A stretch of DNA of 64,000 nucleotides from Oligoflexia bacterium (GTDB taxonomy: Bacteria; Bdellovibrionota_G; JALEGL01). Each line of letters opens with the position of its first letter. The stretch's first letter is position 1. Shown here piece after piece: positions 37,771 to 45,750 of this stretch. A model generated the notes under the pieces. That model saw nothing but the letters and a program-made list of their open reading frames with translations, did no database searches and was not told the DNA's origin. The DNA lies in contig DAOLES010000008.1 in NCBI GenBank assembly GCA_035326705.1, positions 1 through 64,000 on the forward strand, read 5' to 3'. The position numbers and the translations under genes are program-made.

Positions 37771-37812
37771 AAAAAAGCCAGCTTGAGCATAAAGCGCTTA
37801 AGCTGGCTTTTA
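37771..37812 (-). terminator. terminator of the atp gene group
   Basis: AAAGCCAGCTT pairs with AAGCTGGCTTT, extended by a G-A-G/C-T-T portion, with T-runs on both sides. It lies 24 bases after the atpE stop and before the dnaJ start. Confidence 0.85.
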
Positions 37813-37835
37813 TTTAGTATTTATTGATTTGTTAA

Positions 37836-38174
37836 TTATCCAATATTACGTAAAATCAAAAACGCAATAGCAAGACCAAACAACACCAAAGATTCGATCA
37901 AAGCAAGACCCACAATCATTGGCATGAATACTTTATCAGCTGCTCCTGGGTTTCTTGCTATACCATCTAAAGCTGATGATAGTGCTTTTGACTGTCCCAT
38001 TGCACCACCAAAAGCAGCAATACCCATACAAAATGCTGCTGCAATTGCATACCACATGTTTGCTGCTGATCCAGCCACAGTATTAACTGCTTCTGTAGCT
38101 GCTGCGCTATCATCAGCAAAAGCTACACCAAAACCTAATACCAACACCAATCCAAAAATATGTTTAATTGACAT
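37836..38174 (-). CDS. atpE: ATP synthase subunit c with N-terminal extension
   Basis: Subunit c forms the rotating ring of the membrane sector. At 112 residues it is longer than the usual 75-90 because of an N-terminal segment (residues 1-20, ending V-A-F-A) that looks like a signal peptide. The two helices follow. The ion-carrying Glu is E94, followed by Ser 95, with Gln 61 in helix 1. The Gln plus Glu-Ser combination is found in sodium-binding c rings, though the usual Tyr position is Phe 99 here. AAGGAG lies six bases before the ATG. Confidence 0.95.
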   Translation of the reverse strand: MSIKHIFGLVLVLGFGVAFADDSAAATEAVNTVAGSAANMWYAIAAAFCMGIAAFGGAMGQSKALSSALDGIARNPGAADKVFMPMIVGLALIESLVLFGLAIAFLILRNIG

Positions 38175-38258
38175 GTTTTCTCCTTATTTGATTTCCTCTA
38201 TATTACAAAATTAACGTAATATCCTTTTTTTAAAAAACCGCCTCAACAAACCTATTTT

Positions 38259-38313
38259 GCCAACGCAGGAAAGTCTCGAGGAGAGACTTTCTTTTCGACC
38301 TGTAGCGTTTGGC
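38259..38313. other. nested stem-loop between atpB and atpE
   Basis: Outer arms GCCAACGC (38259-38266) and GCGTTTGGC (38305-38313) pair with one bulge. AGG/CCT continues the helix. The inner hairpin 38269-38291 is a perfect nine-pair stem (GAAAGTCTC/GAGACTTTC) with a five-base loop. It lies in the 246-base spacer of what should be one operon. Candidate roles are control of atpE relative to atpB, an mRNA-processing site, or an inserted palindromic element. Confidence 0.5.
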
Positions 38314-38348
38314 CACCGGTCTCATGCTCTGTTTCACCAGAACATGTA

Positions 38349-38370
38349 GGCATGCGTATGTTTGCATGCC
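38349..38370. repeat. seven-pair hairpin in the atpB-atpE spacer
   Basis: GGCATGC and GCATGCC pair perfectly across GTATGTTT. It stands about 50 bases downstream of the atpB stop on the minus strand, before the larger nested stem. It has no adjoining T-run, so it is not a standard terminator. Confidence 0.45.
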
Positions 38371-38420
38371 CAAGCTTTAAAAACTTATATTTTGCTTACA
38401 CACCTTCCACAAATTTTTTA

Positions 38421-39170
38421 TTAGTGATCATGCGCCGTTGCAAGAGATATATACACCATTGATAAAACGGTAAATATAAATGCTTGCATAAAACAAACAA
38501 AAATTCCCAGTACCATGAATATAATAGGTAGTAAGATTGGAACTAACCCTGAAAAAATTCCAAGAACCAAATGATCTACAAAAATATTAATAAACAATCT
38601 CACTGAAAGTGTCACTGGACGAATAAAATTTGACATGATTTCTATTGTGCCAAACAGTAAATGAAATGCCACCAATGGAATAATTAAAAATAATTTTAAG
38701 GCTACGCTTTTTACACCTTGGATAGATATTGGCGCTAAAAAATGTTTTAAGTAAGATGGACCATGCTCAGAAAAACCAAAATAGTTGTAAGCAATAAATG
38801 AAATAATTGCTATAGCTGTACCTGTTGCCCAGTTTTCTGTAGGTGGTAAAAACCCAGGGACCATACCAATCAAGTTTGAAAAGAAAATAAATATAAAAAT
38901 TGTTCCTACAAAAGGCAGATACTTATAATGATGCGGCCCTATAATATCACGACTTAAACCCGCTAAAACTTCAACCAACAATTCAAAAAATGATTTTAAA
39001 TTAAACTTTTTTTCCGGCACCAAGTTTGCCCTAATATCTCGTACTCTTGGATATACAATCCAAGTACCTGCTATCAAAATCAGTACAATAAAACTTGCTG
39101 TCACCATATGTACATTATGATGATCAACTCCAGGTATAATGTGAAACCAAGTTTTTGGATGATGTCCCAT
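38421..39170 (-). CDS. atpB: ATP synthase subunit a
   Basis: Subunit a forms the ion half-channels next to the c ring. The 249-residue protein has about six membrane helices, and the essential Arg is R191 in the S-V-R-L-F-I-N-I segment. The N-terminus carries a His-rich stretch (HHPKTWFH...DHHNVH). It lies between the AtpI-like gene and atpE. The remaining F-type subunits (b, delta, alpha, gamma, beta, epsilon) are absent from this locus, so the ATP synthase genes are split. Confidence 0.95.
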   Translation of the reverse strand: MGHHPKTWFHIIPGVDHHNVHMVTASFIVLILIAGTWIVYPRVRDIRANLVPEKKFNLKSFFELLVEVLAGLSRDIIGPHHYKYLPFVGTIFIFIFFSNLIGMVPGFLPPTENWATGTAIAIISFIAYNYFGFSEHGPSYLKHFLAPISIQGVKSVALKLFLIIPLVAFHLLFGTIEIMSNFIRPVTLSVRLFINIFVDHLVLGIFSGLVPILLPIIFMVLGIFVCFMQAFIFTVLSMVYISLATAHDH

Positions 39171-39200
39171 TTTTTACGTCCTTAAAAAATTTATAAGCTA

Positions 39201-39608
39201 TTATACTGTTAAAGACTCATTTGAATCTTCACGCCTTCCGGTGTGCTCTTTAGCTGTAAAAAGTGTAATCGTCAAGATCATTCCAGTTGCTGCTAAAGCA
39301 AACCACAGAGCATCCAAATTCATATAAGTCAGGCAAATATACGCCCCTGCAAATAGGCCTAAAAGCTTTAATAGCAATAAAAAGCCACCTTTGACTTGTT
39401 CACCACTTTTTTTGGCCATAAAAATCATTTTGCCAATTTTAAACAACAGTAAAAAATTCAAATACATAAGACCAGCACCGCAGATCACGGACCTGGCCGC
39501 AGTTTGACCAGAAACAAAATAAGCACTTGTTGTTGCCAAAACAGCAAAAACAATAGCACCACTGTGCATCAACTTGTTCATTACTGCTAGGCATAATGCC
39601 TCTGTCAT
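39201..39608 (-). CDS. AtpI-like membrane protein
   Basis: The 135-residue protein has four hydrophobic segments and sits 30 bases upstream of atpB. Size, topology and position match AtpI/UncI-type proteins, which help assemble the c ring or import magnesium. Sequence motifs are too weak to be sure, so the call rests mainly on context. The start with M-T-E-A is the first in-frame ATG. Confidence 0.6.
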   Translation of the reverse strand: MTEALCLAVMNKLMHSGAIVFAVLATTSAYFVSGQTAARSVICGAGLMYLNFLLLFKIGKMIFMAKKSGEQVKGGFLLLLKLLGLFAGAYICLTYMNLDALWFALAATGMILTITLFTAKEHTGRREDSNESLTV

Positions 39609-39656
39609 TATCCGTCAAGTCTAGGTAAAGTTTTTTTCTTTTTTAAGTGGCTGATA

Positions 39657-40775
39657 TTATTGATTTAATAAATAGCCAATGATCAAAACCTGAGGCACTG
39701 TGACCAAAGGTAAAAATAAGGCTATTTTCCACGACTTTGTCGTTTCTTTTAAAGACATAATCTCAGTATAATCTGTAGAAACCCCGGCCATTAAAAAGGT
39801 AAAACTGTTGCCTGGCGCGGCTGCTCTGCTCATAAAATCAGCGGCCACTGGTGCTGCGCCTTCTGAACATACTTCCAATAGCGTGGTAGCAACAAGGGTT
39901 GCCCCCAAGCCTAATAAACTCGGACCAAAGTACTGGGCAAAAATATCTGCAGGCACATAAGTTTTAATAACACTTGAAAGCAGCGCCCCAAAAACAATCC
40001 ACTGGATAATCATTTTAGAATCTTTAAAGCCATTGATCAGCATTCTACCTACATCTTCCCATTGAAAGTGATACGCTGCCCAATCCTGTTTTAACTGTGT
40101 CCAGAGCTTAAAGTCAGGCGCCAATTCAATTTGGTGAGGGTTAGAGGGTAATATTCTTTTATTTTCCAATAAATCAAAAACCATCCCAGATACAAAAGCA
40201 ATCAGCGCAGAAAGAATGACAAAAACCATCATCCACTTAAAACCCATCAAAGCCCAAAGAATAAGCGTTAAAGAAAAAGAGTTCCATGGACTGGCAATTA
40301 AAAAGGCCATGGTCTGTCCCAGACTTGCTCCCCGTTCATAAAGCTTCATGCCCACCATTAAAATACCATGGTTGCATAAATCCAAGAGTAAGCCGGCCAA
40401 TGTTGCCCGCAATAAGCCAACTTTGGTCCGAGGTTTGCCTAAAACTGAGATCACATATTCTCTAGGAACAAACGATAACAAACCCACAAATACAATCCCT
40501 AAGGCAATGCCCCAAGACATTAAATTCATCAATTCATAAAAAGCATGCAGAAGATGAGCAAATTTATTATCAATATTAAAATAAAGACGATTGAGTAAAT
40601 GCCCGCCGTACAATACACAGGCACAAAGCACCATTAATCTAAAAAAAGAATACCAAGATTGCTTGTTGTTGCTTGGGTGACAACTGCTTGGTTTTTCTTC
40701 TGTTGAGCAACAATCCATGCTCAGACCATACGCCGCAAAACTAGCCTTGTCAACGCAGCTGCTGATCTTTGCCAT
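39657..40775 (-). CDS. permease of the DUF318 / ArsP-like family
   Basis: The 372-residue integral membrane protein has about eight to ten helices. It carries the paired family signatures: LLLDLCNHGILMVG with ASPWNSFSLTL in the first half, and EVCSEGAAPVAADFM with AGVSTDYTE in the second. These permeases export metal or metalloid species in some bacteria. The N-terminus contains several Cys and a His (DCCSTEE, SSCHPS), which could bind metal. The substrate is unknown. It lies upstream of the atp group in the same direction. Confidence 0.75.
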   Translation of the reverse strand: MAKISSCVDKASFAAYGLSMDCCSTEEKPSSCHPSNNKQSWYSFFRLMVLCACVLYGGHLLNRLYFNIDNKFAHLLHAFYELMNLMSWGIALGIVFVGLLSFVPREYVISVLGKPRTKVGLLRATLAGLLLDLCNHGILMVGMKLYERGASLGQTMAFLIASPWNSFSLTLILWALMGFKWMMVFVILSALIAFVSGMVFDLLENKRILPSNPHQIELAPDFKLWTQLKQDWAAYHFQWEDVGRMLINGFKDSKMIIQWIVFGALLSSVIKTYVPADIFAQYFGPSLLGLGATLVATTLLEVCSEGAAPVAADFMSRAAAPGNSFTFLMAGVSTDYTEIMSLKETTKSWKIALFLPLVTVPQVLIIGYLLNQ

Positions 40776-40812
40776 AGTCTTTGCTTACATACTGTTATTA
40801 AATTTAGTTTAC

Positions 40813-41307
40813 TTATGGCTTGTGTTTTTGTTGCCAATGTTGGTTGGCTTGTTCAATTTGAGAAGAGTCATCTTGTTTATTCCACTTTTTTAAGGTGTTT
40901 CCTAACCAACCCTTGTAAAACAGATACACTTTTCCATCAATTACCTTGAATGTTTCTGGATCTATTTCTACCAAGTCACCATTATCTGCCATGGCATAGG
41001 CACACCAACCTTTATACTGGGGTAAATATGCTTCTGGATTGTCTATAAACGCTTGTTGATTGGCTTTAGAACTAAAGTAAATCACAGTTCCATCATATTT
41101 GTACTCAAAATCTTTTTGACCTTTGATGGCTTTGTTTTGCTTGATGTAAGCCACTGGATCATAGCCAGCAATCAATGCACCTTTGCTTTGATAATAACTC
41201 ACTGTTTGCTTGGCATAAATCATGTTGAAAGCAAAAAGCCCTAAATATATGCTTATTCCAATATTCTTGCGCATGCTCTTTACAAACACGATTGGTTTAA
41301 TATTCAT
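40813..41307 (-). CDS. exported YHS domain protein
   Basis: The 164-residue protein has a signal peptide ending at about residue 32 (N-M-I-Y-A), then a YHS-type domain: GALIAGYDPVAYI, FEYKYDGTVIYFSSKANQQAF, and WCAYAMADNG with its Cys. YHS domains are small folds that often accompany metal handling; the neighbouring DUF318 permease fits that theme. The ATG at 41274 (M12) would give a shorter signal peptide and is a real alternative. Confidence 0.75.
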   Translation of the reverse strand: MNIKPIVFVKSMRKNIGISIYLGLFAFNMIYAKQTVSYYQSKGALIAGYDPVAYIKQNKAIKGQKDFEYKYDGTVIYFSSKANQQAFIDNPEAYLPQYKGWCAYAMADNGDLVEIDPETFKVIDGKVYLFYKGWLGNTLKKWNKQDDSSQIEQANQHWQQKHKP

Positions 41308-41316
41308 TATTTGACT

Positions 41317-42606
41317 CTATATTTTTTTCAGTGCTTCTCTATGCGCACTGATGGTTTGTTGCAATATAGTTTCATCGTGGGCGGTAGAGACAAACCAACA
41401 CTCAAAGGCTGAGGGTGGCAAATAAACCCCTTGCCCTAACATGGCTTGAAAGTACTTACTGAACTTTTCTTGATGGCTCTGTTTGCTGCTTGCAAAGTCT
41501 GTCACTTCACTCTCTGTAAAAAACAGGGTTAACATTGAACCCACGCGGTTCACTTTGACTGCCACATCTGCTTTTTTTGCTTCTTTTTCTAACTCTTCTT
41601 GTAAATATCGACTACGATGCTCAAGGCTTTCATAAGGGTTCTCATCTTTAAGCATCTTTAAGGTTTTAATGCCCGCCGCCATGCATACGGGATTACCAGA
41701 CAATGTCCCAGCTTGATACACAGGTCCTACTGGAGCAACATAATCCATTATTTCTTTTTTACCACCATAAGCGCCCACCGGCATACCGCCGCCAATAATT
41801 TTACCCAAACAGGTTAAATCAGGTTTTACATCATACAAGCCTTGGGCGCTGTGTTTATGCACTCTAAAACCGGTCATCACCTCATCAAAAATATAAACAA
41901 TGCCGTATTGATCACACAGTTTTCTAATGCCTTGCAAAAACCCTGGTTTTGGTTCTACCAATCCCATATTACCGGAAACCGGTTCTATAATAATAGCTGC
42001 AAAATCTTTAGGAGATGTTTTAATGGTTTGCTCCACCATTTCTAAATTATTATAGGGAATACTCACTGTGTTCTTGACCGTTTCTTCTGGAACACCCGGT
42101 GAGCCTGGAATGCCTAATGTTGCTACTCCCGAACCCCCTTCAACTAAAAATGCATCTGCATGTCCGTGGTAACAACCATTGAATTTTAAGATTTTTTTAC
42201 GTCCGGTATAACCCCGTGCCAAGCGAATAGCACTCATGCAAGCTTCTGTACCTGAGTTTACAAATCTAACTTTTTCTACACTGGGGACACTTTGTGTAAC
42301 CAGTTTTGCTAATTCTATTTCAAAACCACTACAAGCACCAAAAGATGTACCGTTACGTAATGTTTTTTCTATTTTTGCCAATATATCAGGATGCGCATGC
42401 CCAAAAATGAGAGGCCCCCAGCTCATCACATAATCTATATAGGTGTTGCCATCTGCATCTGTTATTTTAGCTCCCTTACCTTTTTCTACATAAAAAGGAT
42501 GTCCCCCAACAGATGCAAAAGAACGAACCGGTGAGTTCACCCCTCCAGGCATGATTTTTTGGGCAGACATGAACAATTCTTCAGATAAAGGTCTTTTTAA
42601 AGTCAT
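41317..42606 (-). CDS. hemL: glutamate-1-semialdehyde 2,1-aminomutase
   Basis: HemL makes 5-aminolevulinate from glutamate-1-semialdehyde, the C5 route to haem. The PLP-binding Lys is in L-G-K-I-I-G-G-G-M-P-V-G-A; GGVNSPVRSF and the PLP-phosphate motif SGTEACMSA are present. I start at the ATG at 42606 (MTLKRPLSEELF), the usual N-terminus; the open frame extends to a GTG at 42660 through hydrophobic residues foreign to the family. Haem supply suits the haem-motif proteins nearby. An acetyltransferase remnant lies directly upstream. Confidence 0.95.
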   Translation of the reverse strand: MTLKRPLSEELFMSAQKIMPGGVNSPVRSFASVGGHPFYVEKGKGAKITDADGNTYIDYVMSWGPLIFGHAHPDILAKIEKTLRNGTSFGACSGFEIELAKLVTQSVPSVEKVRFVNSGTEACMSAIRLARGYTGRKKILKFNGCYHGHADAFLVEGGSGVATLGIPGSPGVPEETVKNTVSIPYNNLEMVEQTIKTSPKDFAAIIIEPVSGNMGLVEPKPGFLQGIRKLCDQYGIVYIFDEVMTGFRVHKHSAQGLYDVKPDLTCLGKIIGGGMPVGAYGGKKEIMDYVAPVGPVYQAGTLSGNPVCMAAGIKTLKMLKDENPYESLEHRSRYLQEELEKEAKKADVAVKVNRVGSMLTLFFTESEVTDFASSKQSHQEKFSKYFQAMLGQGVYLPPSAFECWFVSTAHDETILQQTISAHREALKKI

Positions 42607-42650
42607 GAAAAGACTATAAACAAAAGCATAGAGAGTGACAACTAACCATT

Positions 42651-42806
42651 TTAAAACCACAATTTTTGTGACAGCTCTTTCAAGCAGCTAACAGCGGCTC
42701 TAAATATCAACCAATCTTTCATTCCTTTAACATCAAATTTTTTATAAAAAGCAATTGCATTATCATTCCAGCCTAATGCCCACCATACAAAGCCAGAACA
42801 GCCTTT
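42651..42806 (-). pseudogene. C-terminal remnant of a GNAT acetyltransferase
   Basis: Reading the minus strand from 42806 to the TAA at 42651 gives about 51 residues containing G-W-N-D-N-A-I-A-F-Y-K-K-F and M-K-D-W-L-I-F-R-A. This matches the C-terminal part of Gcn5-related acetyltransferases (the D/GWN-x-x-AI-x-FY element followed by EW-x-x-x-R). An in-frame TAA stands directly before it, no start codon exists, and no upstream acetyl-CoA motif remains. It is therefore a truncated, decayed gene. Confidence 0.65.
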
Positions 42807-42850
42807 TTATAATACTTTGTTTGCCGTTATCTAATTTACATGCTTAAATT

Positions 42851-43432
42851 ATGCTTATGAAAAATAGTTTGTTGATTGTGTTTTTAATGTTAAACGCTCA
42901 CTCTCTTATTGCGGCAGCAAAACATTCTGCATCTAAAAAAGATGCTCTTAGGCAAGAGTTAAACTATGGCTATGCCTTACTCTACAATGGGGTTAAAGGC
43001 TTGGTTTTAGCAGATCATTACTTGTTGATAAAACAAGAACAAGCTTCTTTTAGAACGTTCATGCAGGATATGCAAAGTATGGCCAGTCAAATCATTAAAG
43101 ACTTGGATCGTTTGCAGAAAGATTTTCCTGCTTTAGATTATTCAAGCACAGGACAACCCACAATTATCTTAGAAAAAAATGCTCGCGTGACCAAAGATAG
43201 GTTGTTGAGTCTAGCACCCTTGGTTGGTAAAAAAGGTATAGAGTTTGAACACACTTTGCTGCTTTCTACAGCAGCAATATGCAATCAAATGCGACATCTA
43301 AGTCATGTGATCAGCAAAAAAGAGCCCAATAAAAGTCTTAAAAAAGTTACAGCAGACATTGAAAACACCCTCAATAAACAATACGATGCTATTGTTTTAC
43401 ATTTACAAAAACACTACTTTGTTAAGGAATAG
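42851..43432 (+). CDS. exported helical protein of unknown function
   Basis: The 193-residue protein has a signal peptide (cut near I-A-A-A). The mature part is almost entirely helical and charged, suggesting a four-helix or similar bundle. I see no Cys pair, metal motif or recognised family. It is divergent from hemL and convergent with the TPR lipoprotein gene, their stops six bases apart. Confidence 0.6.
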   Translation: MLMKNSLLIVFLMLNAHSLIAAAKHSASKKDALRQELNYGYALLYNGVKGLVLADHYLLIKQEQASFRTFMQDMQSMASQIIKDLDRLQKDFPALDYSSTGQPTIILEKNARVTKDRLLSLAPLVGKKGIEFEHTLLLSTAAICNQMRHLSHVISKKEPNKSLKKVTADIENTLNKQYDAIVLHLQKHYFVKE

Positions 43433-43438
43433 TTTTGC

Positions 43439-44218
43439 TTATTTAAATTTTTTATTCTGACGTTTGCGCAAGGCCTTGGTTCGGATATCAATAATTTCTG
43501 GATTGGGATAAAAACTTTTAGCCTGCAAATAAAAGCTTTTAGCTTTGGCAAAATTATCCATTTCTTCATATGCAGCTGCAATATTGAATAAGGCCTCCCC
43601 TTTTTTATCATCCTTGGGTGCCTGCTCTAAAACTTTATGATAATACTCTATGGCTTTTTTTGGCATGTTGCCAACATAGGCATTGTTGGCAATGGCAAAA
43701 AAAACTTCTTGGCTTTGAGCTTGACTTGGGAAGTCTTTAAGCAGCTCCATGTACTCTATATCAGCTTGCTCATACTGGTTAAGCTTACTATAACATTCTG
43801 CCATGGCTTTTTTTACTTGATATTTGTTGGGGTAGTCTGGTGAGATATCCAAAAGCTTTTCATATTCAATAATGGCTTGATCGTAACGTCTGAATATATT
43901 TTTTTGTATATGCGCTATCTCTTCTTGTGCCAGCAAGGTGTAATTGCCCACAGGAAACTTATCCACCAACATACTGTAATTTTGATGGGCTTGTTTGATA
44001 TCCAAAAGAATATCTTGTTGAATTTTGGCTGCTCTATAAACAGCTTGCGCTGCTTTTTTATGATCTGCATATTTTTGCGCAAATTTTAAATACGCTGCCA
44101 CACTTTGAAAATAGCGTTTATTGCTTTGTTGTTTTTCTGCTAGATAAAAAGCATATTGAGCACAGCTACTCAAAAAAACAACGCTGAACAAACTTATTAT
44201 AATAATAACTTTTTTCAT
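43439..44218 (-). CDS. TPR lipoprotein (BamD/YbgF-like)
   Basis: The 259-residue lipoprotein has lipobox L-S-S-C (Cys 19), then tandem tetratricopeptide helices through most of the chain (YLKFAQKYADHKKA, AIIEYEKLLDISPDYP, AIEYYHKVLEQAPKD, AKSFYLQAKSFYPNP). Such lipoproteins act as scaffolds in outer-membrane assembly or cell division. The ATG at 44218 is chosen because it opens the lipoprotein signal; the longer open frame would read back through a terminator hairpin (44257-44302). It is monocistronic on the evidence of that terminator. Confidence 0.75.
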   Translation of the reverse strand: MKKVIIIISLFSVVFLSSCAQYAFYLAEKQQSNKRYFQSVAAYLKFAQKYADHKKAAQAVYRAAKIQQDILLDIKQAHQNYSMLVDKFPVGNYTLLAQEEIAHIQKNIFRRYDQAIIEYEKLLDISPDYPNKYQVKKAMAECYSKLNQYEQADIEYMELLKDFPSQAQSQEVFFAIANNAYVGNMPKKAIEYYHKVLEQAPKDDKKGEALFNIAAAYEEMDNFAKAKSFYLQAKSFYPNPEIIDIRTKALRKRQNKKFK

Positions 44219-44256
44219 CTGTCCACTTTGATAGCAAAAATACACCGCCCTGCCCA

Positions 44257-44302
44257 TAAAAAAAACCAGCAGAGTTTCAATCGTAAACTCTACTGGTTTT
44301 TT
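44257..44302 (-). terminator. terminator after the acidic secreted-protein gene
   Basis: AAAACCAG-C-AGAGTTT pairs with AAACTCT-A-CTGGTTTT with one internal mismatch, flanked by A and T runs. It follows the stop of the minus-strand gene ending at 44343 and precedes the TPR lipoprotein start. Confidence 0.8.
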
Positions 44303-44342
44303 AAGTTTATTTAAACGGATAAAATGGTTATTTTGCTTGCTA

Positions 44343-44957
44343 TTAGCCGCCGTTGGGGCCGCCACCTCTGCGTTGTAAACCGTCATCATCTTTATTTTTG
44401 ATGTAATCAGGATCACCAGCTTCTGGATTATGTGTTTTCCAGTAGTCTGGGTGTTCATAATTCCAGTTTTCTGACTCTAAGCCATCATCATTGTAGTTAT
44501 CACGCTGAGTTTCTTCCTGAATTGGCTCACACCAGTAGGGAGGGTACTCTTGACCAGATTCAAACCACATTTTTTCACCGGCATTCCAATCATAGACTTG
44601 AACAGGAACGCAGTCACTTCCTCTATAAATGGGTTCATCAGATAACTGACCATTTTTTTGATCACCATGATTTAAACAGTTGCATGCCTCAGGGTCATTG
44701 CTACAGTTTTCTGGATCAACTTCATTCCAATTTTTGTAACGCCCTTCACCCATGGCATCATCATTGTAATTGTTCTGTGTAGGATTTACACATCTATCCT
44801 GACGATCATTCAAATCATTGTAGTCAATAGGGTTCGTATTACGTGTTGGCATGGCGTCGCTACCGTTTTGTTGATAGAACTGTTCTAAACCCATTCTCTC
44901 TTGTGCAAAAGCGCTTGTACAAGCAACCATGATTAACACTGTCATTATTTTTTTCAT
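44343..44957 (-). CDS. exported Asp/Asn/Glu-rich protein of unknown function
   Basis: The 204-residue protein has a signal peptide (cut A-F-A). The mature part is very rich in Asp, Asn, Glu, Gly and Tyr, with repeated N-Y-N-D-D-x(G/A) motifs (three related sites) and six Cys, including C-N-C-L. Such acid-rich segments may bind calcium. I know no family. It follows the gene at 44991 in the same direction, 33 bases apart, and a terminator ends the pair. Confidence 0.6.
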   Translation of the reverse strand: MKKIMTVLIMVACTSAFAQERMGLEQFYQQNGSDAMPTRNTNPIDYNDLNDRQDRCVNPTQNNYNDDAMGEGRYKNWNEVDPENCSNDPEACNCLNHGDQKNGQLSDEPIYRGSDCVPVQVYDWNAGEKMWFESGQEYPPYWCEPIQEETQRDNYNDDGLESENWNYEHPDYWKTHNPEAGDPDYIKNKDDDGLQRRGGGPNGG

Positions 44958-44990
44958 TTTATTTTTCCCTTCCTTATTTTTTGTTTAATT

Positions 44991-45470
44991 TTATTTTTTT
45001 TCAATTGTAACTTCTGCCAAAACAATCCCTGAAGCGCTCGTTATTTTGATATAGAGACGAGGCAAATTGAATTGCTCTATTTCCCATGGATTTGGTTGAT
45101 GCTGCGGCTTAACTTCCCAAGGAACATAACTTTGATTGCTAGTTTTTTTGGGTTGAATGATGCTTGCTTCTACCCAAATGTGTTCACCTTCTGATATTGC
45201 CAAAGGGGCTTCTTTACCATTAAGATCAATGGCAAATGCTTCAGTGATTAATTCTGCTCTATCAGGAGATTTTGAATAGGTATCTTTAAAGGTAATGGTA
45301 CCACTGACAAAACTAACATCTCTAGGTTCAAAAACCAAACCTTCATTTAAGCTTAATGAAGCTTGGTAAAAATCAGATGTTTTTTGTGTGATGCTATACT
45401 GACCCGGCTGCTGCGCAAAACCCACTGAACAAAAACCAACGACAAGCAAACTTAAGATATTTTTTACCAC
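44991..45470 (-). CDS. exported beta-rich protein of unknown function
   Basis: The 159-residue protein has a signal peptide (cut near G-F-A). The mature part reads as beta strands (GTITFKDTY, IWVEASIIQ, RLYIKITSASGIVLAEVTIEKK) with a central Pro/Gln/Trp-rich loop. No Cys occurs after the signal. It is probably the first gene of a two-gene unit with the acidic protein gene downstream. AT-rich direct repeats at 45538-45572 lie upstream. Confidence 0.55.
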   Translation of the reverse strand: MVKNILSLLVVGFCSVGFAQQPGQYSITQKTSDFYQASLSLNEGLVFEPRDVSFVSGTITFKDTYSKSPDRAELITEAFAIDLNGKEAPLAISEGEHIWVEASIIQPKKTSNQSYVPWEVKPQHQPNPWEIEQFNLPRLYIKITSASGIVLAEVTIEKK

Positions 45471-45537
45471 GTCATCCCCCTTTGAAAGAATATTTTTATC
45501 AACACTCTTCTGCTAACACAGGCCATAAAAACAACAA

Positions 45538-45572
45538 AATTAATAATATTTTTTTTTAAATTAATAATATTA
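45538..45572. repeat. AT-rich direct repeats upstream of a secreted-protein gene
   Basis: AAATTAATAATATT occurs twice (about 45538-45551 and 45559-45572) separated by a T/A run. It lies between the gyrA terminator and the gene starting at 45470. It could be an A/T-rich promoter-enhancing element or simple sequence drift. Confidence 0.4.
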
Positions 45573-45620
45573 ATTATTATGTGCCTTCAAAATAACGCGA
45601 ATAGTTATAATTTTTGCTAT

Positions 45621-45659
45621 AAAAAAGGGTTTGTATCCTTAAATACAAACCCTTAACTA
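45621..45659 (-). terminator. gyrA terminator
   Basis: AAGGGTTTGTAT and ATACAAACCCTT form a perfect 12-pair stem with a six-base loop. On the minus strand the stem is followed by TTTTTT, the pattern of an intrinsic terminator, about 95 bases after the gyrA stop. Confidence 0.88.
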
Positions 45660-45750
45660 GGGGACCATACTGCATGTGTTTTTCCTTAAGCATTTAAAAC
45701 ACCAGAAAACCTCCAGGCAAAATCAAGCTTGGTTTTCACAAGGTTATTGA

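Noticed and set aside
38259..38420. Possible RNase P RNA (AGGAAAGTC near 38267)
   Set aside because: The interval is too short, and the rest of the conserved P4 core and the 3' ACAGAA segment are absent.
42607..42660. 18-residue N-terminal extension of hemL
   Set aside because: It is hydrophobic and foreign to the family, starts with GTG, and overlaps the acetyltransferase remnant.
44219..44458. 80-residue N-terminal extension of the TPR lipoprotein
   Set aside because: It would cross a terminator hairpin and hide an ideal lipoprotein signal peptide at 44218.
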